From: Bacteroidota bacterium
Lineage (GTDB): Bacteria; Bacteroidota; Bacteroidia; B-17B0; Aurantibacillaceae
Direction of reading: 5' to 3'
Length of the DNA: 64,000 nucleotides
Assembly: GCA_017303905.1 (NCBI GenBank)
Contig: JAFLBH010000002.1
Span: 248,001 to 312,000, forward strand
Shown: one piece after another, positions 43,652 to 53,900 of the stretch
How the letters are laid out: every line of letters begins with the position of its first letter
How positions within the stretch are numbered: the stretch's first letter is position 1
The notes under the pieces: model-generated
Databases searched by the model: none
What the model was told of the DNA's origin: nothing
What the model saw: the letters and a program-made list of their open reading frames with translations, nothing else
Made by a program: the position numbers and the translations under genes

Positions 43652-44059
43652 ATGACTAAACCCTATCTCATAGAATTCAAAAAATTAGGCACCAGCGAAA
43701 TCGGTTATATTTCAGTTAGTGAAAATAAACAGCAGATTCCTTTTGATTGTGAACGTGTGTTCTGGACTTATTATACTCCTGAAGAGGTTGTGAGAGGCAG
43801 ACATGCGCATTATAAAACAGAGCAAGTTTTAATTGCATTAGCAGGACGCATTATCGTGAACATTGAAATGCCTGATGGAGAAAAAATGATATTTACGCTT
43901 GATAAACCTAATATTGGTTTATACGTACCGCCACATTGCTGGCATACCATGCAATACTCACATTCCTGCGTGCAGTTAGTATTAGCCAGCTCTAAATACG
44001 ACGAATCGGACTACATCAGGAAATACGAAGATTTTAAAAAACATTATTCAGGAAAATGA
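43652..44059 (+). CDS. FdtA/QdtA-like dTDP-sugar 3,4-ketoisomerase
   Basis: 135 residues forming a single cupin (WxcM-like). Motifs RGRHAHYKTEQVLIALAGRI and GLYVPPHCWHTMQY match the family, where the His residues lie in the active site. It converts dTDP-4-keto-6-deoxyglucose to the 3-keto sugar, which a DegT-type aminotransferase then aminates. That partner is the gene at 55494. FdtA and QdtA differ in stereochemistry at C4, which I cannot tell here. First gene of the glycan operon; an upstream TACTTTTA is one mismatch from the -7 box. Confidence 0.88.
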   Translation: MTKPYLIEFKKLGTSEIGYISVSENKQQIPFDCERVFWTYYTPEEVVRGRHAHYKTEQVLIALAGRIIVNIEMPDGEKMIFTLDKPNIGLYVPPHCWHTMQYSHSCVQLVLASSKYDESDYIRKYEDFKKHYSGK

Positions 44060-44787
44060 GCTCAAATAAAGAATTGACATTCGACGATTTTAAAAAAATG
44101 GCAGCCAATCCGAATTTGAGTGGCTCCGAAAAAATCGGCTTTCCGGATACATATCGCAAAGGTTTTTCAAAAGCCATTTTAGAAGATATTTATACTAAAC
44201 TTCCAATCGATAAAACCCAAAACAAAATCATTATTGATATTGGTTCCGGCTGCGATGAGTTAACACTTGAATTAATTAAGATGTGCGAGAAAAACAGTCA
44301 CACTTTAGTTTTAATTGATTCTGATGAAATGCTCGCTCATGTTCCAAATTCTAAATGTGTGGTAAAAATCGGTGGCAAGTTTCCTTTCAGCAATAACGAA
44401 CTCAAAGATTATATTGGCAAATCGGATTTTGTATTATGTTACAGCGTTCTGTTTTACATTTTCGCGAACGATAATATGTATTTGTTTTTACACGAGGCTT
44501 TAAATCTGTTGAAACCTAATGGCCGCTTTTTAATCGGAGATATTCCTAACATTGATAAACGCGATCGTTTCTTAGATTCTGAAGAAGGAAAAAAATTCCT
44601 GAGCAACAACAATCAAATTAAAGGTTCCACCGCTCATGATAACCGTGATCAAAAAATGGACGACAGCATTGTATTGGCAATCGTTGCGCGTTTACGCCGA
44701 TTTGGCTGTGAAGCTTACTTAGTTCCTCAAAATGATAATTTACCGATGGCAAACCGCCGCGAAGACATACTTGTAGTTAAACGATAA
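44056..44787 (+). CDS. Class I SAM-dependent methyltransferase
   Basis: 243 residues. The SAM-binding motif I IIIDIGSGCDELTLELI, the acidic motif LVLIDSDEML, and GRFLIGDIPN are visible. The ATG overlaps the upstream stop (ATGA). The substrate is unknown; given the operon, a sugar or glycan intermediate is likely. Confidence 0.8.
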   Translation: MSSNKELTFDDFKKMAANPNLSGSEKIGFPDTYRKGFSKAILEDIYTKLPIDKTQNKIIIDIGSGCDELTLELIKMCEKNSHTLVLIDSDEMLAHVPNSKCVVKIGGKFPFSNNELKDYIGKSDFVLCYSVLFYIFANDNMYLFLHEALNLLKPNGRFLIGDIPNIDKRDRFLDSEEGKKFLSNNNQIKGSTAHDNRDQKMDDSIVLAIVARLRRFGCEAYLVPQNDNLPMANRREDILVVKR

Positions 44788-44789
44788 CA

Positions 44790-45464
44790 ATGACGAAAAC
44801 AAAGAAACTTGTAATTTTTGGCGACAGCGCTTTTGGTGAAGTAGCTTACGAATTATTTACACACGATTCGGAATATGAAGTCGTAGCGTTTACAGTAACC
44901 AAAGAATTTTTAAAAAAAGACACTTTATTCGGATTACCTGTAGTGCCATATGAAGATATTGAAAAGCTTTATCCGCCTTCTCAGTACGAAATGCACATTG
45001 CTTTAGTATACAACACCCTTAATCGTGCCCGTGCCAAGTTTTACCATGATGCAAAAACGAAAGGTTATAAACTGGCAAATTACATTAGCTCGCGTGCTTT
45101 TGTATGGCGCAATGTAACCATGGGTGATAATGTATTTATTTTTGAAGACAATACTGTTCAACCCTTCGTGAAAATGGGGTCTAATATTGTTTTATGGAGC
45201 GGTAATCACATTGGTCATCATTCTGTTTTAGGCAGTCATTTATTTATCTCTTCTCATGTTGTAATTAGCGGCTTTTGTACAGTAGGCGACTATACGTTTA
45301 TGGGTGTCAACTCAACTGTAGGTAATAACATTAACATTGGAAAGGACTGCTTAATTGGTGCAGGTTGTTTAATCGTTAAAGATACCGGCGACGGAAAGTT
45401 ATATAAGGGTACACCAAACAAAGCCGACGAATTAAGTATTTACGAGAAATTTAATATTCAATAA
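44790..45464 (+). CDS. PglD/NeuD-like sugar acyltransferase
   Basis: 224 residues. The N-terminal Rossmann-like PglD domain (KKLVIFGDSAFGEVAYELFT) is followed by a left-handed beta-helix of hexapeptide repeats (VTMGDNVFIFEDNTVQPFVK through NIGKDCLIGAGCLI). These enzymes N- or O-acetylate nucleotide-linked aminosugars, which suits a 3-amino-3,6-dideoxyhexose made by the neighbouring FdtA/FdtB-like pair. 2-nt gap from the methyltransferase gene. Confidence 0.85.
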   Translation: MTKTKKLVIFGDSAFGEVAYELFTHDSEYEVVAFTVTKEFLKKDTLFGLPVVPYEDIEKLYPPSQYEMHIALVYNTLNRARAKFYHDAKTKGYKLANYISSRAFVWRNVTMGDNVFIFEDNTVQPFVKMGSNIVLWSGNHIGHHSVLGSHLFISSHVVISGFCTVGDYTFMGVNSTVGNNINIGKDCLIGAGCLIVKDTGDGKLYKGTPNKADELSIYEKFNIQ

Positions 45465-45489
45465 ATATTCACCATAAAAACTGGAAATC

Positions 45490-46323
45490 ATGAGTACAAC
45501 AAAAGCCCCGGTCATTCACTATGGAGTAACAGAAATGACTCCTTCCGGTGATAATATCGATTTACATAAAGAAGAAATTTTATTAAAAGGTTACACTATT
45601 GTACCGAATGTTTTAACACCTGAACAAATTAAAATTGCAAAGGAAAAAATTGAAATCATTTACGCTAAACAGGTTGCTGAAGTTGGTGAGGAAGTAATGG
45701 AGAAATTGGGTGACAAAGACATTACACGTTCCCCACTTGTATACGACGATTTCTTCCTGTACAATTTTACAGTTAACCCAACTGTGATTGCCATTTTGAA
45801 AAAAATATTTGGCAACAACTTCATCTTACGCGAACAAAATGCCATTATCAACCGTGCTAAATCTCAGAACTACCAGTTACGTTGGCACCGTGATTTAATG
45901 TATCAGCACTTTACATATTCAAGACCATTTACTGTAAGTGCTTTATTTTGTTTAGCTGATTTTAACGAGAAAAACGGTGGCACATGGATTTTACCGGCGA
46001 GTCATAAAACAGAAGCATTTCCTTCGGAAGAATACATCCGCGCTAATGAAGTGTGCGCTAATGCTCCTGCAGGATCCGCGATTGTTTTTGATGCGATGTT
46101 ATATCACCGTGCCGGACAAAACGTTTCGGATAACGACCGTATTGGTGTAAATAACATGTACGTTGCCCCTTACATGAAACAGGCTATTTCTTTCCCTAGT
46201 CAGTTAAAAGGTAAATACAGCGACGATCCTTTCCTAAGTTTCTTACTCGGTTATGATACAGATACGGATGCAGATGTTAAGTCATGGCGTATGCGCCGTT
46301 ACAACCGTTCAGCTAAAAAATAA
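45490..46323 (+). CDS. Phytanoyl-CoA dioxygenase (PhyH) family protein
   Basis: 277 residues. Fe(II)/2-oxoglutarate oxygenase fold with metal ligands in RWHRDLMYQHF (His-x-Asp) and a distal His in LYHRAGQNVSDNDRIG; the downstream Arg would bind 2-oxoglutarate. PhyH relatives in polysaccharide loci probably hydroxylate or otherwise oxidise a sugar or lipid intermediate. The substrate is unknown. Confidence 0.85.
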   Translation: MSTTKAPVIHYGVTEMTPSGDNIDLHKEEILLKGYTIVPNVLTPEQIKIAKEKIEIIYAKQVAEVGEEVMEKLGDKDITRSPLVYDDFFLYNFTVNPTVIAILKKIFGNNFILREQNAIINRAKSQNYQLRWHRDLMYQHFTYSRPFTVSALFCLADFNEKNGGTWILPASHKTEAFPSEEYIRANEVCANAPAGSAIVFDAMLYHRAGQNVSDNDRIGVNNMYVAPYMKQAISFPSQLKGKYSDDPFLSFLLGYDTDTDADVKSWRMRRYNRSAKK

Positions 46324-46326
46324 GTT

Positions 46327-47244
46327 GTGATCATCACCCGCAAAAAATTAATTTATTGTCCGGATGGCAGTTTGCCATGGGCTAAAACCCATGCCATGAA
46401 TCCAACCATTGATGTGTTAAACAAAGATGTGATTCGTGTTTACTTTGCCTCATTGGATGAAAACAAAACCGGACGTATTGGTTATGTTGATTTAAATGCC
46501 AATAATCCTGAGGAAATTCTTGAAGTGTCTAAACGACCTATTCTGGAAACAGGAATAAAGGGCACCTTCGATGATAACGGTATGATCCCCTCCTCCATTG
46601 TTACTGTTAATGGCGTAAAATATTTATACTACTTCGGCTTTCAATTGGTAAAACAAGTTCGTTTTATGATGTTTACCGGAGTAGCCATTAGTACAGATGG
46701 CGGAAAATCATTTAAACGTCATGCTAATGTGCCGGTATTGGATAGAAACAATACAGACTTGTATATTCGCTCCTTGCCACACGTTATGCAAGATAATGAA
46801 ACGTATAAAGTTTGGTATTCCGGCGTAAATGAATGGACCGATGTTTTAGGTAAAGAGCTTCCGGTTGGTAACATCAGGTATACTGAATCATCAGACGGCT
46901 TGAATTTTAACCGTGATAATTTTATTACATGCCTTGAGCCTCGTCCCGAAGAATTCTCTTTATCAAGAGCATTTGTTTTCAAACACGAGAGTCTTTATAA
47001 AATGCTTTTCTCTTGCCGTTTAAGGAGTAACGATATGTATCAATTGGGTTATGCCGAATCATCGGATGGTAAAAAATGGCACCGAAATGATTCAAAAATC
47101 CAGGTTAGTACTCCTTCCGGCGAATGGGATAAAGACATGATTTGCTATACTTCCCTGGTACCAATAAATGGTAAAAATTACCTGTTTTACAATGGTAATG
47201 GGTTCGGGACCAGTGGTTTTGGTTATGCCGAAGTAAATTTCTAA
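46327..47244 (+). CDS. Five-bladed beta-propeller, glycosidase-like protein (paralog 1)
   Basis: 305 residues, GTG start 3 nt after the upstream stop, no signal peptide. Repeated blades of the GH43/GH130-like type are visible: RVYFASLDENKTGRIGYVDL, GIKGTFDDNGMIPSSIV, GVAISTDGGKSF, LGYAESSDGKKWHR, and the closing FYNGNGFGTSGFGYAEV. It lacks a signal peptide, unlike degradative enzymes, so it probably acts in the cytoplasm in glycan synthesis. A similar gene lies 794 nt after its stop, at 48039. The activity is unassigned. Confidence 0.7.
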   Translation: MIITRKKLIYCPDGSLPWAKTHAMNPTIDVLNKDVIRVYFASLDENKTGRIGYVDLNANNPEEILEVSKRPILETGIKGTFDDNGMIPSSIVTVNGVKYLYYFGFQLVKQVRFMMFTGVAISTDGGKSFKRHANVPVLDRNNTDLYIRSLPHVMQDNETYKVWYSGVNEWTDVLGKELPVGNIRYTESSDGLNFNRDNFITCLEPRPEEFSLSRAFVFKHESLYKMLFSCRLRSNDMYQLGYAESSDGKKWHRNDSKIQVSTPSGEWDKDMICYTSLVPINGKNYLFYNGNGFGTSGFGYAEVNF

Positions 47245-47271
47245 ATTTATACATTAATTAAATTAAAACTT

Positions 47272-48024
47272 ATGGCACAAATTGAATGGACCAGAGCCTC
47301 TCAGGACCAATTAGAAGCGCGTAAAGCCTTCAGGGAAATGTATATCAATACTCCCATTCCAATCGAAGATATTTTTGTAAACTTTGGATTATATATGCGT
47401 AGTTCTTACTTAGCAAATGTGCTTTGTATGAACGAAATCTATGAAATGATTATTCCAATTCCGGGTGTTATCATGGAGTTTGGAACATGGTGGGGAAGTA
47501 ATTTATCCTTATTCCACAATTTACGTGGAGTACATGAGCCATATAACTACAGCCGTAAAGTTATCGGTTTTGATACTTTCACCGGATACCCTGATATCTT
47601 AAAAGAAGAAGATAAAAATTCACCTTGGTTAAAAACAGGAAACTACGCAGTACCTAAAGACTATAAAACTTACTTAGAGCAAGTATTAGGTTATCATGAA
47701 AAGGAAAACCCGCTTCCTCACAAAAAGAAGTTTGATTTAGTACAAGGTGATGTAACAAAAACTTTGCCTCAGTATTTAAAAGATCATCCTGAAACTATTG
47801 TTGCTATGGCGTTCCTTGATTTAGGAATTTACGAAGCAACTAAAAAAACATTGGAAACCTTAAAACCTCGTTTGGTTAAAGGAAGTGTTTTGGTTTTTGA
47901 TGAAATCAACTGTCCTGAAATGCCGGGTGAAACAACTGCATTAATGGAAGTGTTTGGCTTAGACAAATACCGTATTGTGCGTTCAAAGTTTACTCCGGAC
48001 AGGAATTTCCTAATTATTGAATAA
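47272..48024 (+). CDS. TylF/MycF-like O-methyltransferase
   Basis: 250 residues. The TylF family core is recognisable: GVIMEFGTWWGSNLSLFHNL (SAM site), VIGFDTFTGYP, FDLVQGDVTKTLPQYL, VAMAFLDLGIYEATKKTLET (metal-binding Asp region) and GSVLVFDEINCPEMPGET. These are metal-dependent sugar O-methyltransferases. It sits between the two propeller paralogs. A methylated terminal sugar could cap the glycan. Confidence 0.85.
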   Translation: MAQIEWTRASQDQLEARKAFREMYINTPIPIEDIFVNFGLYMRSSYLANVLCMNEIYEMIIPIPGVIMEFGTWWGSNLSLFHNLRGVHEPYNYSRKVIGFDTFTGYPDILKEEDKNSPWLKTGNYAVPKDYKTYLEQVLGYHEKENPLPHKKKFDLVQGDVTKTLPQYLKDHPETIVAMAFLDLGIYEATKKTLETLKPRLVKGSVLVFDEINCPEMPGETTALMEVFGLDKYRIVRSKFTPDRNFLIIE

Positions 48025-48038
48025 TACCTTACCATTTT

Positions 48039-48965
48039 ATGGAATGGATAAAAAAAGGGTTGCTTTATTGTCCTGACAGTAATGTTTGGTGGAGCAAGCA
48101 GTATGCGATGTATCCCACTCCTTTTTTTATTCCTGATAAAAACATCATCCGTGTCTTCTTCGGAACGGTAGATGAGAATTTCTATGGTCGTACTTCATAT
48201 ATTGATGTAAATGCAGATGATCCTTCTCAAATAGTTAATAATCCGAAAAATTATATTTTGGATTTAGGAGTTAAAGGAACATTTGATGATTGTGGTGTTA
48301 CGCCGGCTAGTGCAATTAACATCAACAACAAACTACATTTTTACTATAGCGGATTTTGCCGTTCACATATGTCGCCTTACCATATTTTTTCAGGATTAGC
48401 AACGTCAGAAGACGGCGAATCATTTAAAAAATACAGTAAAGTACCCGTGATGGACCGCACAGATTTGGAGTATTTTGACAGAGCTGGACAAAGCGTCATA
48501 TTTGATGAAGGCATTTACAAATCATGGTATGTATCAGGTGTGAAATGGGAAACTTTAAATACAGCATTATTTAAAAACAAACCAATGCCTGTGCACATCG
48601 TCCGTTATGCTACATCAAAAGACGGTATTAACTGGACAGCCCTTGAAAAACCAAGCATTGATTTAGCCAATGAAGAAGAATTCGGATTTGGTCGTCCTTG
48701 GGTTTGGAAAGATGGCGAAACCTACCGCATGTGGTACTCCATCCGTTGTAAAAACTCACCTTACCGAATGGGCTATGCTGAATCTAAAAACGGCATTGAC
48801 TGGACAAGAAAAGATGATGAAGTTGGAATCAAGGTTTCTGAAAGCGGCTGGGACAGTGAAATGGTGTGTTATGGCGCGGTAATTAAAGTAAAAAACAAAA
48901 CATTCATGTTCTACAACGGCAACAACCATGGCGCAACAGGCTTCGGATTAGCCGTATTAAAATAA
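48039..48965 (+). CDS. Five-bladed beta-propeller, glycosidase-like protein (paralog 2)
   Basis: 308 residues, no signal peptide. It mirrors the gene at 46327: RVFFGTVDENFYGRTSYIDV, GVKGTFDDCGVTPASAI, LATSEDGESFKKYSKVPVMD, MGYAESKNGIDWTRK and FYNGNNHGATGFGLAVL. Overall similarity is clear but far from identity, so the duplication is old. Function unassigned, as for paralog 1. Confidence 0.7.
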   Translation: MEWIKKGLLYCPDSNVWWSKQYAMYPTPFFIPDKNIIRVFFGTVDENFYGRTSYIDVNADDPSQIVNNPKNYILDLGVKGTFDDCGVTPASAININNKLHFYYSGFCRSHMSPYHIFSGLATSEDGESFKKYSKVPVMDRTDLEYFDRAGQSVIFDEGIYKSWYVSGVKWETLNTALFKNKPMPVHIVRYATSKDGINWTALEKPSIDLANEEEFGFGRPWVWKDGETYRMWYSIRCKNSPYRMGYAESKNGIDWTRKDDEVGIKVSESGWDSEMVCYGAVIKVKNKTFMFYNGNNHGATGFGLAVLK

Positions 48966-48970
48966 AAAAA

Positions 48971-49948
48971 TTGATAGCAGTAAAACCATATACGAACGAT
49001 TTAAAAGAGGAATGGAATACATTTGTGGCCAATGCCGACAATTCTAATTTTCTGTTCAATCGTAATTTCATGGAGTATCACAGTGATCGCTTTACGGATG
49101 TATCCGTATTACTTTATGATGAAGATGCTCTTGTTGGAATTTTTCCGGCTAACAGAAAAGAAAACACAGTGTTTTCCCATCAAGGACTCACTTATGGAGG
49201 TTTGGTTTTAAATGAAAGAAGAAATGTAAAAAAGCTCATTGAATATTATCATTCAGTTTTTTCTTATTTCTCATTATTAGGTGTTACTGAAATTGTTTAT
49301 AAACCAGTTCCCTCCTATTTATGCAAAACGGTGAACGACTTAGAACATTTTGTTTTGAATATTTTAAACGCTCAAGTTAGCAAAGTGGATACAGCGTTTG
49401 TGATAGATTATAAAAATGAAATTAAGTTTCAGGAAAGAAGAAGAAGAAGTGTAAAAAAAGGAGAAAAGGTTAACACGGAAATTAAATCTGATAATGATTT
49501 CGCGGCTTACTGGAACCATATTTTAGTTCCGAACTTGAGGGATAAATTCGGTTCAGCGCCAGTACACAGCTTGGAAGAAATTACATTATTACATGCGCGC
49601 TTTCCGGAACAAATAAAACAAGTGAATGCCTATATCAATAATGAAATTGTTGCCGGCGTAACATTATTTGAGTTTAACGGATGTGTTCATTGTCAATATA
49701 TTTCCTCAAACGATTACGGCCGCGATTCAGGAGCTATTGATTTACTATTTAATAATTTAATACATTTATATCAGAAAGATAAATTGTTTTTTGGTTTAGG
49801 AACTGCCAATAACAATGGGAATGACATTAATATTGGTTTGTGTGAATGGAAAGAAGGTTGGGGCGCTAAAATTCATGCGCAGTTCCACTATCGATTCAAA
49901 ACCGAAAACATTAACGCATTAGAACGTTTTTTTAAGAGCCATGCCTAA
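48971..49948 (+). CDS. FemAB/GNAT-like acyltransferase
   Basis: 325 residues with a TTG start 5 nt after the upstream stop. The layout (NSNFLFNRNFMEYHSDRF, LVGIFPANRKENTVFSHQGL, FEFNGCVHCQYISSNDYG, LFFGLGTANNNGND, KEGWGAKIHAQFHYRF) matches the FemAB/BioF2-like acetyltransferase family found in exopolysaccharide loci. It probably transfers an amino-acyl or acyl group to an aminosugar. It overlaps the next gene by 8 nt. Confidence 0.75.
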   Translation: MIAVKPYTNDLKEEWNTFVANADNSNFLFNRNFMEYHSDRFTDVSVLLYDEDALVGIFPANRKENTVFSHQGLTYGGLVLNERRNVKKLIEYYHSVFSYFSLLGVTEIVYKPVPSYLCKTVNDLEHFVLNILNAQVSKVDTAFVIDYKNEIKFQERRRRSVKKGEKVNTEIKSDNDFAAYWNHILVPNLRDKFGSAPVHSLEEITLLHARFPEQIKQVNAYINNEIVAGVTLFEFNGCVHCQYISSNDYGRDSGAIDLLFNNLIHLYQKDKLFFGLGTANNNGNDINIGLCEWKEGWGAKIHAQFHYRFKTENINALERFFKSHA

Positions 49949-50900
49949 AATAAGTATCATAACACCATGCTATTTTAACGGCGATAACATTCCCGTTACT
50001 TTTCCGGTATTATTGGAGAATGAAAAAAACTTTCCGGCAGGTACAGAAATTGAATATGTTTTTGTAGATGACGGTTCAAAAGACAACACTTGGGAACAAT
50101 TAAAGAAAGTTCACCAAGCGCATCCTGATAAAGTGAAAATCATAAAACTGGCCCGTAACTTCGGTGCAAATAATGCAAGTTTTACCGGTATTTGTCATGC
50201 AACCGGCGATTGTTGTGTGATTCTATCAGCCGATTTACAAGACCCGCCTGAACTCATTCCTCAATTATATGCACATTGGCAAAAAGGATATAAGTTAGTG
50301 TTAGCGCAAAAAGCAAACCGTGAAGATTCCTTTTTAACGAAACTATTCTCTAATACATATCACAACCTGGTTAGAAAATGGATTTTAAAAAATGCGCCAA
50401 AGGGTGGCTTTGATTTATGGTTATTCGATAGAGCACTCCGTGATCAGATTGTAAAGATGAATGAGAAGAACTTCCACCTTCCTACTCTTTTCATGTGGAT
50501 GGGTTTTGAATACGTTAGTATTCCGTATACACGCCGTAAACGCGAAATTGGAAAATCAGGATGGACCTTCTCTAAAAAGATGAAAACCTTCATTGACAGT
50601 TTTGTGGCATTTACCTATTTACCATTAAGAATGATTAGTGTTGTTGGGTTTGTTTTAGGTTTTTTAGCTTTGGTTTATGCTGCATCCATTATCATCAACC
50701 GCTTTGTCAATGGTATTAATGTGGAAGGATGGAGTTCCTTAATGCTTGTATTATTATTCGTTTCTTCTTTCATTATGATTTCATTAGGAATCATCGGTGA
50801 ATATTTATACCGCACATTCGATGCCGCGCGTAACAGACCAAATTTTGTAATTGATGAGAAATTTGGTTTTGAAAAGGACAATGCTTCTCCGAATAATTAG
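49941..50900 (+). CDS. Family 2 glycosyltransferase, GtrB/DPM1-like
   Basis: 319 residues. The GT-A domain shows ISIITPCYFNGDNIPVTFP, FVDDGSKDNTWEQL, LARNFGANNASFTG and ILSADLQDPPELIPQ (DXD region). Two C-terminal membrane helices (about residues 230-250 and 265-290) are typical of polyprenyl-phosphate glycosyltransferases. It probably loads a sugar on undecaprenyl phosphate for periplasmic transfer. Its stop overlaps that of the convergent giant gene at 50897-50900. Confidence 0.9.
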   Translation: MPKISIITPCYFNGDNIPVTFPVLLENEKNFPAGTEIEYVFVDDGSKDNTWEQLKKVHQAHPDKVKIIKLARNFGANNASFTGICHATGDCCVILSADLQDPPELIPQLYAHWQKGYKLVLAQKANREDSFLTKLFSNTYHNLVRKWILKNAPKGGFDLWLFDRALRDQIVKMNEKNFHLPTLFMWMGFEYVSIPYTRRKREIGKSGWTFSKKMKTFIDSFVAFTYLPLRMISVVGFVLGFLALVYAASIIINRFVNGINVEGWSSLMLVLLFVSSFIMISLGIIGEYLYRTFDAARNRPNFVIDEKFGFEKDNASPNN

Positions 50901-53900
50901 TATTGAATAACTACATAACCTGTAACGGGTTTATGTTCTCCATCCGGAAACTCTGCAACATAAAAGTATGTTCCCTGAGGTAACTTCCCCTCACCAAACT
51001 TGAAAGATGAAACATTCGGTATTCCATCCCATGTATTATCATACTCATCTTTTTGATATACTTTGTTTCCCCACCTATTAAACACTGATAAATTTACTTT
51101 TGTGTTATATAATCCCTTAATCACAAATAAATCATTAACACCATCCGAATTAGGAGAAAAACCTGTAGGTATCTCCAATGTATATTCTTCTAAACATATC
51201 TCAGTTACAATATTATCATCGAGTGCACTTCCATCCCCGTCTTCGTCCCAGATAAAACCGTTATTAGAACTATCTGCAAGAGATAATATATTGTAATAAG
51301 TACCATTGCCAATTACAGTATTTTTAAATGGACAAAACACACCATTTGCTGTTACCTGCATCTTGAACACTATAGTATCCCTTGCAAATGCAAAGAGAGT
51401 ACTGGATGATGCTTTAGTTATTTGTATATCACTTGTTCCATTAAAAGAGGGATTTATAGCAAGCCCGCTACTTATCGGAGTCAATGTTGGCGTCCCCACA
51501 AGGGAAAAGGTAGTTGGTAATGGGAAAGCAGAACTAAGGTTTTCATTCAGTGCTATATTTGTGATATTTACGCTACTTGCATTAACTGCAGTTAAAGTAA
51601 ATGTTATGTCATAAATACCGTTCTTATATTGCGGCGTGCCGGCAGCTTTAGTTATACCGAAAACTTTGTTACAATCCACTGATGTAACCGATACTGTAGT
51701 GGAAGAATAACAATCACCAACACCACCTATAACCGTAAATTGCTGTGAAGAAGAAATAGGCACACTAATTACACTACCACTTAAGCTTCCCGGCATCCAA
51801 GTATAGGTATTAGCCTCATTAGCAGTTAATGTAATTGGTAGCGATGAACCTTCACAAACAACGGTTTGATTAGTAACTGCAACAACGGTTGGTACAGGTG
51901 ATGCGGTTATAGAAACCGAAGTGACACCTAAGCAACCCTCAACGCTAACACCTTGCACTGTATACACTGTTGATACCAAAGGCGTCACAGTTATCACAGA
52001 ACCTGTTAAAAATCCTGGCGTCCAAGTATAAGTATTTGCCCCGCTAGCTGCCAATGATGCTGTTTGTCCTACGCAAAGTACAGACGGGCTTGATGTTGTT
52101 GAGATTACTGGAATTGGATTAACCGTTAATGAAATTGTTTTTGTATCTGAGCAAATACCATTTAATCCGGTAACAGTATAAACAATTGAGCCGGAAGGCG
52201 AAACAACTAATACACTGCCTGTTGTTATTCCCGGATTCCAGACATAGGAAGGAGCTCCAAAAGAAGTAAGCGTAACTGTTGTACCGGCACACATGGTATT
52301 TTGTGTTGCAGATAAATTCAATGATGGAGTTTGTGTAACTAATACACTAATTGTTTTTGTATTAATACAACCATTAATATTCATTCCGGTAACTGTAAAA
52401 ACTGTTGATGAAACCGGGTTGGCAGTAACTGTTGATCCTATTAATGAACCCGGACTCCATGTATAATTATTTGCCCCACTAGCTGTTAATATTACAGTGT
52501 TACTTGAACTGCAAATATTACCAGAACTGCTTAAAGGAATAACAGTTGGATTAGGAAAAACACCTAACTGCACTGTGTTTGTATTTGTACAGTTAAATGA
52601 ATTAACCCCGGTTACAGTATAAATAATAGTTGCTGTAGGAGTTACAATAACGCTTGAACCGCTCAAAGAGCCAGGCATCCATGTATAAATAGTTGCATTT
52701 CCCGAAGATGTTAATGTTGCACTATTACCCTCACAAACAGACGCAGTATTAGAAAAGGCTGTAACAATTGGCCGAGGATTTACAGTTAAGGAAATTGTTT
52801 TTGTGTCCGAACAAACACCCAGTGTACCACTTAATGTGTAGGTAGTAGATATAGTTGGTGTAACGGCCACCGTTGAACCAATGAGTCCACCTGGATTCCA
52901 AGTATATGTCGAAGCACCGCTACCTGTTAAAGTAACAGTTGTTGCAGAACAAAACATCAAAGCACTTGAAGATGTATTTAATGTAGGAGTTGGCGATACA
53001 AAAATTGATACGTTATTAGTACTCTTGCATCCAAAAACATTTTCACCGGTAACTGTATAATTAGTTGTTGAAGTAGGACTCACAACAACAGTTGAACCTG
53101 TTAAACCTCCCGGATTCCATGTATACGTATTACCACCTCCTCCTGTTAATATTACCGATGAATTAGATGCGCTACAAATGTTAGTAGTACTTGCACTAGC
53201 TGTTATAGAAGGTACAGGATTTACATTTAATGATACCGTTTCAGTACTTGTACAAAGTCCGTTAGCTCCAAGCAAAGTATACGTTGTTGTAGTTGTTGGA
53301 GAAACAACAATTACACTATTTGAATATGGGCCCGGAGTCCACGTATAATTAGCTGCTCCGTTTGCAGTCAAGGTCGCAGAGCCACCGGTACAAATAGCTG
53401 CATGACTTGCGAGTACATTTAAAGTAGGAGTTGGTATAATTAAAACACTAACGGTTTCTGTACCTGTGCATCCAAAAGCGTTAGTTCCTGTAACTGAATA
53501 AATGGTTGTGGATGTTGGATTAACTACAAGATTATTTCCGTTTAAATTTCCAGGATTCCAAGTATAAGAAGTAGCACCGGATGCTGTTAAGGTAACCGAT
53601 GAAACGGAATTGCTACACAAAGAGGCAGTGCTAACAGCGACCGAGAGTGTTGGTACAGGGTTCGTTAAAACCGGTATTGTAGAGGATGTGCTACATGCCT
53701 CATTAGTTGCAAGTACGGTATAAGTAGTAGTGGTACTTGGTGTAACGACAATTGGATTACCGCTAATATTACCCGGCATCCATGTGTAATTTAAGGCTCC
53801 TGTGGCTGTTAATGTATACGGACTACTAGCACATGCTACGCTTGGTGAATACGCTAAACTAATACTTGGTGTATTAAAAACGTTAACAGCAATTGTATTA

